Shown here: positions 1 through 10,324 of the stretch, one piece after another | How the letters are laid out: each line of letters opens with the position of its first letter | Numbering within the stretch: the stretch's first letter is position 1 | DNA from: Dehalococcoidia bacterium | GTDB taxonomy: Bacteria; Chloroflexota; Dehalococcoidia; DSTF01; JACRBR01 | Direction of reading: 5' to 3' | Length of the DNA stretch: 64,000 bases | Assembly: GCA_040902535.1 (NCBI GenBank) | Contig: JBBDXD010000018.1 | Location: 124,001-188,000, forward strand | The notes under the pieces: model-generated | Database searches by the model: none | What the model was told of the DNA's origin: nothing | What the model saw: the letters and a program-made list of their open reading frames with translations, nothing else | Program-made: the position numbers and the translations under genes

Positions 1-2
1 TT

Positions 3-1265
<1,263 letters not shown>

Positions 1266-1269
1266 CCGG

Positions 1270-1407
1270 AAGGACAACAGACGACAGACAACAGACAACA
1301 GAAGGGCGCCTGCGGGCGCCTTTTCTGTACCGAGGGAATGGACAGCAAACGGCAAACAGCAAAACGTGGTTCATCGATCCTTTGCTGTTTGCTCTTTGCT
1401 GTTTGCT
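1270..1407. repeat. Heptad arrays and 20-bp hairpin
   Basis: Two short arrays with 7-base period flank the groEL terminator. The first (1271-1301) is four copies of GACAACA-like units. The second is an inverted pair: GCAAACG/GCAAACA units (about 1344-1363) face TTTGCTG units (1381-1400) across a 17-base loop, with 18 of 20 positions able to pair. This belongs to the recurring family of degenerate heptamer repeats in this window. Confidence 0.75.
1302..1325 (+). terminator. Intrinsic terminator after groEL
   Basis: An AAGG(G)CGCC arm pairs with GGCGCCTT around a TGCG loop (8 pairs, one bulged G), followed by TTTTCT. Position and shape fit a Rho-independent terminator for groEL. Confidence 0.7.
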
Positions 1408-1465
1408 GTGTAACGTCTCCCCCGCACCCTCCCGCTCGCGCCGCCGACGCCTTACGCTTATCGCC

Positions 1466-2191
1466 ATGAAGTCCGTCGACCTCGTGATCCCCTGCTACAA
1501 CGAGGAGCGCGTGCTGGCGCAGAGCGTCGAGGCGCTGCGCGCTTGGTGCATCGAGCATCTCGCGGCGTACCGCTGGCGGATCGTCGTCGCCGACAACGCC
1601 TCGCGCGACGGCACCCTGGACGTCGCGAAGCGGCTGGCGGCCGAGGATCCCGACGGCATTGGCTACATCCACCTCGACCGGAAGGGGCGCGGGCGCGCAC
1701 TCACGCGCGCCTGGCTCGAAAGCAGCGCCGACGCCATGTGCTACATGGACGTCGACCTTTCCACTGACCTGTCGATGATCTTGCCGCTGCTCGGCGGCGT
1801 GCTCGAAGAAGGCTACGACGTCGCGTACGGATCGCGCGTCTCGCGCCGCTCGGACATCGAGCGGTCGATCAAGCGCGAGGTCAATTCGCGTGCCTTCATC
1901 CTGCTGATCAAGGCGCTGTTCTGGACGAAGTTCTCCGACGCCCAGTGCGGCTTCAAGGCGATCAGGCGTGAAGCGGCGCAGGCGCTGCTGCCGCACGTGC
2001 GCGACGGCGAGTGGTTCTGGGACACGGAACTGCTGGTGCTCGCCGAGAAGAACGGCTACCGGCTGAAGGAAGTGCCGGTGAAGTGGGTCGAAGATCCGGA
2101 CACGCGCGTGAAGTTCCCGGACGACATCATCAAGATGGTGAGCGGGCTCGTGCGGCTGCGGTTTCGCGATCTGCGGGTGAGGAAGTCATGA
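1466..2191 (+). CDS. Family 2 glycosyltransferase (dolichol-phosphate-mannose-synthase type)
   Basis: A 241-residue GT-A fold glycosyltransferase of the DPM1/polyprenyl-phosphate glucosyl transferase kind, which moves a sugar from a nucleotide sugar to a lipid phosphate on the cytosolic membrane face. It begins with VDLVIPCYNEE, then DNASRDGT (residues 43-50) and the metal-binding DVDLSTD (95-101). CGFKAI near residue 156 is also typical. There is no C-terminal membrane domain, so it is the short DPM1-like form. The ATG at 1466 is chosen because it starts the fold directly and a TACGCT box ends 7 bases before it, which suggests a leaderless mRNA. The sugar and acceptor cannot be read from the sequence. 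Neighbours do not form an obvious operon with it. Confidence 0.88.
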   Translation: MKSVDLVIPCYNEERVLAQSVEALRAWCIEHLAAYRWRIVVADNASRDGTLDVAKRLAAEDPDGIGYIHLDRKGRGRALTRAWLESSADAMCYMDVDLSTDLSMILPLLGGVLEEGYDVAYGSRVSRRSDIERSIKREVNSRAFILLIKALFWTKFSDAQCGFKAIRREAAQALLPHVRDGEWFWDTELLVLAEKNGYRLKEVPVKWVEDPDTRVKFPDDIIKMVSGLVRLRFRDLRVRKS

Positions 2192-2455
2192 GTAGTAAGT
2201 ATTAAGCTGTAAGTAGGAAGTTATCAGTGGCGGAATCAGAGATCGCTGTATTCCATGATTGGTTCATGACGTAGGCCCAACCGTATGCCTTACCGTCGAC
2301 CTGGGTGCCTTGCGATGTTATGCGGGAGTTTGCCCGCTGGGTACAACGAAATCGACTCGCGCACGATCGCGGGCTGAAAGCCCGCGCTCTCTACTGACAA
2401 CTTCAGAGTTACAACTGACAACTTAAGACTTAACACTTACAACTCAACATACACG
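2192..2455. repeat. Inverted heptad arrays around a GC hairpin repeat
   Basis: This stretch between two convergent genes holds no gene. A left array (GTAAGTA, TTAAGCT, GTAAGTA, GGAAGTT; 2195-2228) and a right array (ACAACTT, ACAACTG, ACAACTT, AAGACTT, AACACTT, ACAACTC; about 2393-2450) have a 7-base period and are roughly reverse complements. Between them, at 2369-2389, is GCGGGCTGAAAGCCCGC plus GCTC, a perfect hairpin whose core recurs twice near 50 kb. Confidence 0.75.
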
Positions 2456-2796
2456 TCATCCCCTTCGACGCGCGTCGGGTACGACGGCAGGCTGCGCTTG
2501 AGAAAGCCGGGGAACGTGGCATCCATCAGCATCCTGTACCAGGCGGGATGCGTCACCCAGCCGCAGACGCCGCCATCGGTGACGTCGAAGCGGGAACCGT
2601 GCCCCTGGCAGGTGACGACCGTGCCGTCGAGCGTGCCATTGTGCAGCCGGTAGCGGAGGTGCGTGCAGCGGTCGCCCACGGCATAGGCTTCGCCGTCGAT
2701 GTTGGCGACGAGCACTTCCTTGCCGCGCGCCTTGACGCCTTTCATGGTCCCCGCCGGGATATCCGACAGCCTCGCGACGCGCACGAATTCGGCCAC
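2437..2796 (-). CDS. Rieske-type [2Fe-2S] ferredoxin
   Basis: A 119-residue protein made of one Rieske domain, a soluble electron carrier like those serving ring-hydroxylating oxygenases and nitrite reductases. The cluster ligands are visible as C44-T-H46 and C63-Q-G-H66 followed by GSRFDV. The first ligand loop (CTHLRYRL) is less typical than the usual C-P-H-x-G. The GTG at 2796 is chosen because a strong GGGAGGAG ribosome-binding site precedes it; the longer frame upstream runs into repeat DNA and has no homology signature. No oxygenase partner is adjacent, so its redox partner is unknown. Confidence 0.88.
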   Translation of the reverse strand: MAEFVRVARLSDIPAGTMKGVKARGKEVLVANIDGEAYAVGDRCTHLRYRLHNGTLDGTVVTCQGHGSRFDVTDGGVCGWVTHPAWYRMLMDATFPGFLKRSLPSYPTRVEGDDVYVEL

Positions 2797-2864
2797 ATGC
2801 TCCTCCCTGCGTAGATTCGGGCGCGATTGTAACCGACGGTGTACGCAGGCGCTACGCACACGGG

Positions 2865-2935
2865 AAGAACCTGGAAACCTGGAACCTGGAACCAGTTCTA
2901 AAAGTTCCAGGTTCTGGGTTCTCACAACGGCGCTC
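2865..2935. repeat. Heptad array GGAACCT / AGGTTCC hairpin
   Basis: Four copies of a GGAACCT-type heptamer are followed, after a short loop, by GTTCCAG/GTTCTGG-type complements, so the array can fold on itself. It lies in the divergent region between the Rieske gene and the next plus-strand gene. The same GTTCCAG heptamer recurs near 41.12 kb. Confidence 0.75.
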
Positions 2936-2982
2936 CTTACCGAAAACGCAGGCAACCACTAGCCCGCCACACCGGCCGCCCG

Positions 2983-2990
2983 ATATATGA
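2983..2990 (+). promoter_or_regulatory. -10 box TATATGAT
   Basis: A TATATGAT sequence lies 19 bases before an SD-led ATG at 3009. It would give a short leader containing GGAGG. Confidence 0.5.
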
Positions 2991-3008
2991 TCTTCTTGGA
3001 GGTGCGCC

Positions 3009-3419
3009 ATGACGCGCGACCGCGACGAGTTCGAGGGCATCGACATCAGCGGCCCGTGGGGCGGCATCCGGCTCGGCTCCGGCGGCTTCCGCCGCGACGA
3101 ATGGGACGACGACGCCGAGGTGCGCGCCGTCCGCAGGCGCGTGCGCCAGCGCCTCGACTTCCTGAAGAACCTGGCGTTCTTCGGGCTGATCGTCGGCGGG
3201 CTGGCGCTGCTCGATTGGGCGACGGGCGGCGGCTGGTGGGTGCAGTGGGTGGCGATCATCTGGGGCGCCTTCCTCGCCATGCAGTTCCTGACGACGTTCA
3301 TGGCGCCCGTGCTCTGGGGCCGCGAGGCGGAGGAGCGGATGGTCCAGCGCGAGCTGGAGCGGCGGCGCGGGAGCGCGCGCGTCCAACACCCGCCGCGTGG
3401 CGACGGCCCGGACGCGTAG
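3009..3419 (+). CDS. Small 2TM membrane protein
   Basis: A 136-residue protein with an acidic, Gly-rich N-terminus, an Arg-rich stretch (residues ~39-50), then two hydrophobic helices (about 56-72 and 76-98) with a Gly/Trp-rich turn between them, and a basic C-terminal tail. The layout resembles the 2TM domain found alone or next to sensor proteins, but there is no catalytic motif. The start is set by GGAGGTGCGCC before ATG. Function unknown. Confidence 0.75.
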   Translation: MTRDRDEFEGIDISGPWGGIRLGSGGFRRDEWDDDAEVRAVRRRVRQRLDFLKNLAFFGLIVGGLALLDWATGGGWWVQWVAIIWGAFLAMQFLTTFMAPVLWGREAEERMVQRELERRRGSARVQHPPRGDGPDA

Positions 3420-3646
3420 TGGGTGCTGCGTTCGCGGCGGGGGCGGACCGGGCAGTCTTCGTTCTGTGTCGTCGCCAAGGGCGCGAGAGATCGCGAGCGG
3501 ATCGGCGTTTGAGCGCCGCGAGCGGGATTGCTCCGGCTCGATCTTTTGATCGCGCGACGCCTTGATTTTGTAATGCGATTTGGGCGGGATCGCGCCTCCA
3601 ACAGGTCCCGATCCGGAGCCGGGTCTGATATCGTTTCGTACACGTC

Positions 3647-4591
3647 ATGGCGGACAATCGCACTACTTCCGAAACCCCCCTGAATCCATACGGCGGCCAG
3701 GCCCTCATCGAGGGCGTGATGATCCGCGGGATGCGCGCTATGGCGATGGCCGTGCGCGCTCCCGACGGGCGCATCATCACGCGCTCCGAGGTCACGGAGA
3801 CGCCGGCCGGCGCCGCGTACCGGAAGGTCCCGTTCGTCCGCGGCGTGCTGACGCTGTACGACACCTTCACGCTCGGCATCAAGTCGCTGTACTGGTCGGC
3901 GCGCGTCGCCGCCGGTCGCGAGAACGAACCGGCGTCGAAGGCTGAGTTCGCGATCGCCGGCGTCACGCTGACCGCCGCCGCGGCCGTATTCATCGCGGGG
4001 CCGGTGTTGATGACGGGCTGGATCGAGCGGGCGGGTGGCAACGCCTGGCTGGAGGTGCTCACCGAGGGTCTGCTGCGGATCGCGATGCTGCTCGGCTACA
4101 TCTGGTTCATCGGCCGGCTGCCGGAGGTGCGGCGCGTGTTCGCCTACCACGGCGCCGAGCACCGCACGATCCACGCGTACGAGCACGGCCGGCCGTTGAC
4201 GGTAGAGGCGGTGCGTGAGTTCGCGAACGCGCACCCGCGCTGCGGCACCGCGTTCTTGCTGACCGTCGGCGTCATGTCGTTCGGCGTGTTCACGATGCTT
4301 GGGACGCCGCCGCTGACCGAGCGCATCCTCGAGCGCATCCTGCTGACGCCGATCATCGCGGCGGCGGCGTACGAATTCATCCGCATCAGCCACGCGTACG
4401 AATCGCACCCGGTGCTGCACGTGCTGCAGGCGCCGAACCTCTGGTTGCAGCGCATGACGACGCGCGACCCCGGCGACGACCAGATCGAAGTCGCGATCGC
4501 CGCGATGAAGACGGTGCTGGCGGCAGAGGCCGCGGTACCGCGGCCAGAGGGCATGCCGGCTCCGGTGCAAGTCCCCTTCGACGAGTCTTAG
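3647..4591 (+). CDS. DUF1385 family membrane protein
   Basis: A 314-residue member of DUF1385, a conserved bacterial membrane family without an assigned reaction. Hallmarks are the N-terminal YGGQALIEGVMIRG (residues ~15-29), YHGAEHRTIHAYE (about 166-178) and HPRCGTAF (about 195-202). His, Glu and Cys in these motifs look like metal ligands. Hydrophobic segments lie near residues 105-125, 145-160, 200-220 and 235-250. In many Firmicutes and Chloroflexi the gene sits beside prfA/prmC, but here it does not. ATG 3647 begins directly at the family's usual N-terminus; no clear ribosome-binding site precedes it. Confidence 0.9.
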   Translation: MADNRTTSETPLNPYGGQALIEGVMIRGMRAMAMAVRAPDGRIITRSEVTETPAGAAYRKVPFVRGVLTLYDTFTLGIKSLYWSARVAAGRENEPASKAEFAIAGVTLTAAAAVFIAGPVLMTGWIERAGGNAWLEVLTEGLLRIAMLLGYIWFIGRLPEVRRVFAYHGAEHRTIHAYEHGRPLTVEAVREFANAHPRCGTAFLLTVGVMSFGVFTMLGTPPLTERILERILLTPIIAAAAYEFIRISHAYESHPVLHVLQAPNLWLQRMTTRDPGDDQIEVAIAAMKTVLAAEAAVPRPEGMPAPVQVPFDES

Positions 4592-4671
4592 CAGCGCGAC
4601 TCCCGTTCTTCACGCACCCGGCGGCCCCGGGCGCGCGATCTTGACCGCGCCGCAATATTGCGAGTGCGACC

Positions 4672-5016
4672 ATGGACGCGGAGGCGAAGGTGTTGGCCGC
4701 ACACGTCAGCCGTGATGCACGTGACGGACTCATCGAGGGCGCGGTCGGGCCGTTTTACGTCGCGATCAACCGCGCGACGTTCCTTCTCGTCACGGCAATC
4801 TTCCTCGCGATCATTCCCGTCGTCGTCTACCTGCTTCGCGATGCGTCCGTACCCCTCATCTGGGTGGTTGCCGGCGGCATCTCGCTGGAGGCGGGCGCGG
4901 TCGCGCACATCGCCGTGGAGCGCGTGCTGCGCAAGCCCGTACGCCAGGCGTGGATGGCGCACGGCGCCGTTTCGGGCCTGCTGGTGGTGACGCTGCTGGC
5001 GATCCTGCTCGGCTGA
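4672..5016 (+). CDS. Small hydrophobic membrane protein
   Basis: A 114-residue protein with a charged first 25 residues, then three predicted membrane helices (about 33-53, 60-77 and 95-113). No recognised family. It lies 80 bases after DUF1385 and 37 bases before a glycosyltransferase, all on the same strand, but a promoter-like box separates it from the latter. Function unknown. Confidence 0.7.
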   Translation: MDAEAKVLAAHVSRDARDGLIEGAVGPFYVAINRATFLLVTAIFLAIIPVVVYLLRDASVPLIWVVAGGISLEAGAVAHIAVERVLRKPVRQAWMAHGAVSGLLVVTLLAILLG

Positions 5017-5053
5017 TTCCGTCCGCTCCGCCCGAACGCGTACAATCCCGCCG

Positions 5054-6355
5054 ATGCACATCCTGATGATCTGCGCGCTCGACGTATGGTCCCTCGACCA
5101 GGGGAAGGGCGCGCCGACGCTCGAGCGCACACTGCGCGCGTATGGCGAGGCGGGCCACAGCGTCGATGCTGTGCTGCCGACGATCGGCGCCAATCACTTT
5201 TATCGGCGTCGCGGCGAACGCGGCGAATCGCGGGAGTCACGGCCGCAGATCCCGAATGTCCGCTTCCACACGTTTCACGTGCCGAGCATCCGCGACCTGC
5301 CGTTGCCGCGCTTGCCGGAGCCGGTCGCGGCGGTCGACCAGAAGCTGCGCTTCGCGCTGGCGTTCCCGTGGCTGGCGGCGCGGCGCGCCGAGCACGTGCT
5401 GCGTCACGCGCCCACCCAGTTCGAGGTGCTGTACGGCTACGAAGTGCACGGTGTGCTGGCAGCGCGCCTGTTTCGCCGTAAGGGGTATCGGCTGCCGCTC
5501 GTGACGCGCTTCCAGGGGACAGTGATGCGGCCCGCGCTCAAGGACCGCGTGATGTACTACCGCCGGTTCGAGGAGGCGCTGGCGCTGAAGACGCGCGCCG
5601 ACCTCGTGATCATGACCGACGACGGCACGCAGGGCGATGACGTGCTCGCGCGACTTCAGCCGGCGGCCGGAGACCGCGTGAAGTTCTGGCGCAACGGCCT
5701 CGACCTCGACCGGCTGCGGCCGGCGACCGCGGACGGGCGGCGGGCTGAGCGGGAAGCGCTCGGCATCGCGCCGGACGCGTTCGTGATGATGACCGCGTCG
5801 CGGCTGGCGGCGTGGAAGCGCATCGACCGCGCGGTGCGGGCGTTGCCGAAGGTGCGTGCGTGGGTGCCCGGCGCGACGCTGCTCGTCGTCGGCGACGGCG
5901 AAGAACGGCCGCGCCTCGAAGCGCTGGCGCGAGAACTGCGCGTCGCGGACGCCGTGCGATTCGCCGGGGCGGTGCCGCAACGGGACGTCGTGCGCTACAT
6001 GCACGCATCGGACGTGTTCCTTGCGACGGCGGACCTCTCGAACGTCGGCAACCCGCTGCTGGAAGCGATGGCCTGCGGCATGTGCATCGTCGCGGTGGAC
6101 GCCGGCGATACGCGCGATCTGATCGTCGACAACCGCACAGGCAGGCTCGTCGATAATTCGCAGCGCTCCGGGTTCGTGAAACCGCTGGAGGAGCGTCTGA
6201 GCGACCTGATCGTTGCGCTTGCCGGCGCCCCGGCGATCAGAGATCGCCTCGGTGCCGGCGCGGCAGCGTTCGCGCGCGAACACTTTTGGACGTGGGAGCA
6301 GCGTATGGAGGCGGAACTCTCGGCGGTCGCGGGGGTGGCGCGCCGCCCGTCATAG
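5054..6355 (+). CDS. Family 4 glycosyltransferase
   Basis: A 433-residue GT-B glycosyltransferase that opens a surface-polysaccharide cluster (transferase, flippase, transferase). The C-terminal donor domain shows MMTASRLAAWKRID (about residues 239-252), where R and K normally contact the donor phosphates, LLVVGDGEERPRLEALA, and SNVGNPLLEAMACG. In that last motif the usual first Glu of E-x7-E is Ser, a variant I recall from some GT4 enzymes. ATG 5054 is preceded by TACAAT ending 7 bases upstream, so the message is probably leaderless. Donor sugar and acceptor are unknown. Confidence 0.88.
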   Translation: MHILMICALDVWSLDQGKGAPTLERTLRAYGEAGHSVDAVLPTIGANHFYRRRGERGESRESRPQIPNVRFHTFHVPSIRDLPLPRLPEPVAAVDQKLRFALAFPWLAARRAEHVLRHAPTQFEVLYGYEVHGVLAARLFRRKGYRLPLVTRFQGTVMRPALKDRVMYYRRFEEALALKTRADLVIMTDDGTQGDDVLARLQPAAGDRVKFWRNGLDLDRLRPATADGRRAEREALGIAPDAFVMMTASRLAAWKRIDRAVRALPKVRAWVPGATLLVVGDGEERPRLEALARELRVADAVRFAGAVPQRDVVRYMHASDVFLATADLSNVGNPLLEAMACGMCIVAVDAGDTRDLIVDNRTGRLVDNSQRSGFVKPLEERLSDLIVALAGAPAIRDRLGAGAAAFAREHFWTWEQRMEAELSAVAGVARRPS

Positions 6356-6395
6356 TCCGCATCGCGGGTGCGCCTCGCCCGCTACAATCACGCCT

Positions 6396-7814
6396 GTGAC
6401 CACAGAACCGGCGCGCGAGCGATCGTTCCTGGGCAACGTCAACATCGTGATGCTGACGTACGCCGCCGACGGCTTGCTGGCGCTGGCGACGGGAGCGCTG
6501 GTTGCGCGCGCGCTCGGCGCCGACGGGCGCGGCGCCTACGCGCTGTTCGTAGTGTCGGCGGCATTCGGACAGTTGTTGCTGGGACTGGGCATCGGCAACG
6601 CGGCGCTCTATTACCTGAACAAGCGCGAACTCAGCGTGAAGGACGTGCTCGGCGTCGTGCACTTCGTCGTGCTGGCGTCCGTGGCGATCACCGCCGCCGT
6701 GGTCGCCGTCATCGCGCCGATCGACACGAACTTCGGCTCGATCGGCGGCCACGAGATCGGATTTACGGGCGAGTCGATCTTCGGCGCCGGCATCTCGCCG
6801 TGGTTGCTGGTGGCGTCGGTGCCGGTGCTGCTCTACATGAGCCTGCTCAGGCTCGTGCTGCAGGCTCAGAGCCGCTTCGTCGATCTGGGCGTTGCGACGG
6901 TCGGGCAGCAGTCGGCGCTGCTCGCACTCGTCGCGTTCGCGTTCGCGACCGGCGATCCCGATGGTACCGACGTAGTGCTCTTCCTGCTCGCGGGGAGCGG
7001 TGCGGCGGCGATCTACGCCCTGGCGCGCATCGGCTTTTCGCAGGTCGACCTGGCGTGGCTCGTACGGCCGCGCTTCGGCGTCATCAGGCGGCTCGCGCGG
7101 TGGGGCGTGCAGGGCGAGATCGGCAACGTGCTGCAGCTTGCCAACTATCGTCTCGACCAGTACATCGTGCGCGACTTCGTGTCCCTGACGGCGGTCGGCG
7201 TCTACGCCGTCGGCACGTCGATGACGGAAGCAGTCTTCATCCTGTCGAACGCCGTCGCGCTGGTGCTGCTGCCGCGGCTCACGTCCGCGGACCCGGAGGA
7301 GGCGGCGCGGCTGGCGCCCGTCGCGTCGCGCAACACGATGCTCATCGCGACGTGCGGCGCGCTGGCGCTTGCGGCGGTGGCGCCGCTGCTCATCCCGGCC
7401 GTCTTCGGTGATGCGTTCGAAGACAGCGTGCAGGCGTTGTGGCTGTTGCTGCCGGGGACCGTCGCGCTGGCCGGCTCCAAGGTGCTCACGAGTTACATCT
7501 TCAGCCAGGGGCGGCCGCTCGTGAACACCGGCATCACCGTCGTATCGCTGGTCGTGACGGTGGTCGCGGACCTGGCGCTGATCCCGCGCTTCGGCGTCAA
7601 CGGCGCCGCGACGGCCTCGTCACTGGCGTACGTTGCGCACTTCGCGGCGGCGCTGTTCGCGTACAACCGCCTGTCCGGGCGGCCCGCCCTCGCCGCCGTC
7701 CTGCCGCGACGGGAGGACGCCGCGCTCTATACCGGCGCCGTGCGTGCGTTGATAGCCCGGAGATCGTCTTCAGGGCGTGTCGGCGCGGGCAGCGAGACCG
7801 GCGCCCGTCCGTGA
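6396..7814 (+). CDS. Polysaccharide flippase (Wzx/PST type)
   Basis: A 472-residue integral membrane protein with about 12-14 hydrophobic helices and the family start (NVNIVMLTYAADGLLALATG...LGADGRGAYAL). Such proteins flip lipid-linked glycan units across the cytoplasmic membrane. Its place between two GT4 genes supports a role in exporting their product. The GTG at 6396 is chosen because the first helix follows directly and TACAAT ends 7 bases before it. Its stop overlaps the GTG of the next gene in GTGA, so the two are translationally coupled. Confidence 0.9.
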   Translation: MTTEPARERSFLGNVNIVMLTYAADGLLALATGALVARALGADGRGAYALFVVSAAFGQLLLGLGIGNAALYYLNKRELSVKDVLGVVHFVVLASVAITAAVVAVIAPIDTNFGSIGGHEIGFTGESIFGAGISPWLLVASVPVLLYMSLLRLVLQAQSRFVDLGVATVGQQSALLALVAFAFATGDPDGTDVVLFLLAGSGAAAIYALARIGFSQVDLAWLVRPRFGVIRRLARWGVQGEIGNVLQLANYRLDQYIVRDFVSLTAVGVYAVGTSMTEAVFILSNAVALVLLPRLTSADPEEAARLAPVASRNTMLIATCGALALAAVAPLLIPAVFGDAFEDSVQALWLLLPGTVALAGSKVLTSYIFSQGRPLVNTGITVVSLVVTVVADLALIPRFGVNGAATASSLAYVAHFAAALFAYNRLSGRPALAAVLPRREDAALYTGAVRALIARRSSSGRVGAGSETGARP

Positions 7815-8995
7815 GCGACGTGGAGCGCGTCGAAGCAGCCGACCGGCTTTCGATCGCGGTGCTCGGCGATTTCGATGGCGTACACACGCGGGCGTGGCTG
7901 CGCTGGTTCATCGACCGCGGACACGCCGTGCACGCGATCAGCTTCTATCGGCCGCGCGTGCCAGTGGAGGGCGCGACGCTGCACGAACTGCGCCAGCGAC
8001 GTGGATCCGCGACGAGCGATGAGGGCGGCAAACGCGGCGACGGCGCATCACACGTGCCGCGCGGCGTGATGCGCATCGTGCATGCGCTGCGCTATCGTGC
8101 GGCCGGCCTTTCGCGCGTGCTGCGCGAGATCGATCCCGACGTGTTTCACGCGCACTATCTCGTCGAGCACGGATTGTATGGCGCGACAGCCGGGTTTCAC
8201 CCCTACGTCGTGAGCGCGTGGGGTTCCGACGTGCTCGTGGAGCCGCGGCGCGACGCGCTCTCGAAGAGGATCGCGAGGTGGACGTTGGGTCGCGCGGACC
8301 TCGTGACCTCGAACAACGCGCACATGGCGGCGCAGATCGTCGCGCTGGGCGCCGATCCCGCGAAGGTTGAGGTCGTGACGCTGGGCGCCGACCGCTACGA
8401 CCTGGGGCGCTCCCAAGAGTCCGTGAACCTGCGCGGGGACGACGCCTCGCGGGCGCCCGTCGTGATCAGCACGCGCGCGCACGAGCCGTTGTACAACATC
8501 GATGAGATCATCGCGGCGTACGGCACGCTTGCGCGCCGCCGGCCAGACGTCCGGCTGGTGGTCGTGCATCGCGGGTCGCTCTCGGAGCGGCTCCAGCGAG
8601 ACGCGACAGGCGGGGCGGGGCGCGTCGAGTTCATGGGGTTCCTGGACCGCGCGCGTTTTCGCGATGCGCTCGCGGACGCCCACGTCTTCGTCTCGATCCC
8701 GTCATCCGATGCGACGTCGGTGGCCCTGCTGCAGGCGATGGCCGCCGGATGCTTTCCGATCGTCTCTGACCTGCCATCGCAGCACGAGATGATCGACGAC
8801 GGCGTCAACGGCTACCGGGTGCCGCTGCACCGGCCCGATGTGCTGGCCGAGCGCATCGCGCAGGCGCTCGACGACGGCGCATTGCGGCGGCGGGCGGCCG
8901 CGATCAATCGCGGCATCGTCGAAGAGCGCGGGCTCAACGAAGTGCAGATGGCGAAGCTCGAGCGCCTGTACTTGCGGCTGGCTCGCGGACGTTAG
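7811..8995 (+). CDS. Family 4 glycosyltransferase, coupled to flippase
   Basis: A 394-residue GT-B transferase. The N-terminal domain begins LSIAVLGDFDGVHTRAW and carries HAHYLVEHG and VSAWGSDVL; the donor domain ends with SSDATSVALLQAMAAGCFPI, where the second Glu of the E-x7-E motif is Gln and the first is Ser. Enzymes with SDGTSV in this place exist, so activity is likely but not certain. GTG 7811 overlaps the flippase stop by 4 bases, which fixes the start and points to one transcript. It probably adds a sugar to the same glycan. Confidence 0.87.
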   Translation: MSDVERVEAADRLSIAVLGDFDGVHTRAWLRWFIDRGHAVHAISFYRPRVPVEGATLHELRQRRGSATSDEGGKRGDGASHVPRGVMRIVHALRYRAAGLSRVLREIDPDVFHAHYLVEHGLYGATAGFHPYVVSAWGSDVLVEPRRDALSKRIARWTLGRADLVTSNNAHMAAQIVALGADPAKVEVVTLGADRYDLGRSQESVNLRGDDASRAPVVISTRAHEPLYNIDEIIAAYGTLARRRPDVRLVVVHRGSLSERLQRDATGGAGRVEFMGFLDRARFRDALADAHVFVSIPSSDATSVALLQAMAAGCFPIVSDLPSQHEMIDDGVNGYRVPLHRPDVLAERIAQALDDGALRRRAAAINRGIVEERGLNEVQMAKLERLYLRLARGR

Positions 8996-9055
8996 CGCGA
9001 GCTCGGGAGGCGGCCCGCCGCCGGTGACAATCCGGCTTCGCGATATGCTGCCGCC

Positions 9056-10147
9056 ATGATCTCGGAATACATGCGGCGCGCGGTCGAACTGGGCTACGAC
9101 GGACTCGGGACGACGAGTCCGAACCCGAGCGTCGGCTGCGTGCTCGTGCGCGACGGCGTCATCGCCGGTGAGGGATACTCGGCGCCCGCCGGCGGACCGC
9201 ACGCCGAGGTGCGCGCGCTCCAGGCGGCCGGCGACGCGGCGCGCGGCGCCACAGTCTACGTCACGCTCGAGCCGTGCTCGCACTTCGGGCGGACGCCGCC
9301 CTGTGCCGACGCGCTGATTGCTGCGGGCGTGGCGGCGGTGCGCGTGGCGCTGCTCGATCCCGATCCGAAGGTCTCCGGGTCCGGCATCGAGAAACTGCGG
9401 GCAGCGGGCATCGACGTGGAGATCGGCGATGGTGAAGCGGAGGCGCGCCGTAGCCTGGAGTGGCATATCAAGCACCGCACGACGGGCCTGCCGTTCGTCA
9501 TCGCGAAGTTCGCGGCGACGCTCGACGGCAAGATCGCCGCGACGAGCGGCGACTCGCGCTGGGTGGCCGGCGAGGAGGCGCGCGCCTGGGCACACGGACT
9601 CCGCACGAAGATCGACGCGATCATGTGCGGCATCAACAACGTGCTCCTCGACGATCCGCAACTGACGGCGCGGCCTGGCGGCTCGCCTTCGGAGCGACAA
9701 CCGTTGCGGATTGTCGCGGACTCGCGCGGCCGGACGCCGCTCGACGCGCGCGTGCTGGGGCCCGGCGGCAAGACGCTGATCGCCACGACGGATGCTTCTT
9801 CCAAAGATTGGCGTGCCGCAGTGTCATCGCTGGGCGCGGAGGTGCTGGTGCTCGAGGCGGATGCCAGCGGCCGCGTCGAAATGCGTGAGTTGGTGCGCAC
9901 GCTCGGCGCGCGGGACGTGGTGTCCTTACTCGTCGAGGGAGGGGGCGTCCTGCACGCGAGCATGTTCGCGGCGGGGCTCGTCGACAAGGTGCACGCGATC
10001 ATCGCGCCGAAGATCGTCGGCGGCACGATGTATCCGGCCGTAGCGGGCGAGGGAGCGGCGCACATGTCGGAGGCGCTGCGGCTTCGGGAGGTCGAGGTGG
10101 TGCGGCTCGGCGACGACGTGGCGTTCCTGGGCTACGTCGGCGGTTGA
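9056..10147 (+). CDS. ribD: Riboflavin biosynthesis deaminase/reductase
   Basis: A 363-residue bifunctional enzyme that deaminates the pyrimidine formed by GTP cyclohydrolase II and then reduces its ribosyl side chain. The N-terminal deaminase domain has the zinc site H49-A-E51, C74 and C83 (PCSHFGRTPPC) and NPSVGCVLV. The reductase half begins near residue 150 with KFAATLDGKIA and contains DSRWVAGEEA and LLVEGGGVLH. Length is normal. A TATGCT box ends 6 bases before the ATG, so it probably has its own leaderless promoter. It heads the rib cluster. Confidence 0.97.
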   Translation: MISEYMRRAVELGYDGLGTTSPNPSVGCVLVRDGVIAGEGYSAPAGGPHAEVRALQAAGDAARGATVYVTLEPCSHFGRTPPCADALIAAGVAAVRVALLDPDPKVSGSGIEKLRAAGIDVEIGDGEAEARRSLEWHIKHRTTGLPFVIAKFAATLDGKIAATSGDSRWVAGEEARAWAHGLRTKIDAIMCGINNVLLDDPQLTARPGGSPSERQPLRIVADSRGRTPLDARVLGPGGKTLIATTDASSKDWRAAVSSLGAEVLVLEADASGRVEMRELVRTLGARDVVSLLVEGGGVLHASMFAAGLVDKVHAIIAPKIVGGTMYPAVAGEGAAHMSEALRLREVEVVRLGDDVAFLGYVGG

Positions 10148-10260
10148 GGCCGTGCGCTGCTGGTACAATTTCCAGCGGGTTTGGGGACGGGACCGCCGAC
10201 TTCGGGCGGAGTTTCGATATTCGCAGCTCGTAAGGCACGATAGTCCCGTATTTCGCAATC

Positions 10261-10302
10261 GATTGACGCTGGATTGACGCAATCAGGACTTAGCGTTAAT
10301 CT
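10261..10302 (+). promoter_or_regulatory. Promoter of ribE-ribBA-ribH
   Basis: TTGACG (10274-10279), 17 bases and TAATCT (10297-10302) form a good sigma-70 promoter ending 22 bases before ribE. GATTGACGC is repeated 11 bases apart (10261 and 10272), so a regulator could bind over the -35. I see no FMN riboswitch in this leader. Confidence 0.6.
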
Positions 10303-10324
10303 GACACTAACTCCGGAGGTCGAC

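Noticed and set aside
10148-10324. FMN riboswitch before ribE
   Set aside because: None of the conserved RFN blocks are present; only a promoter and direct repeats are seen.
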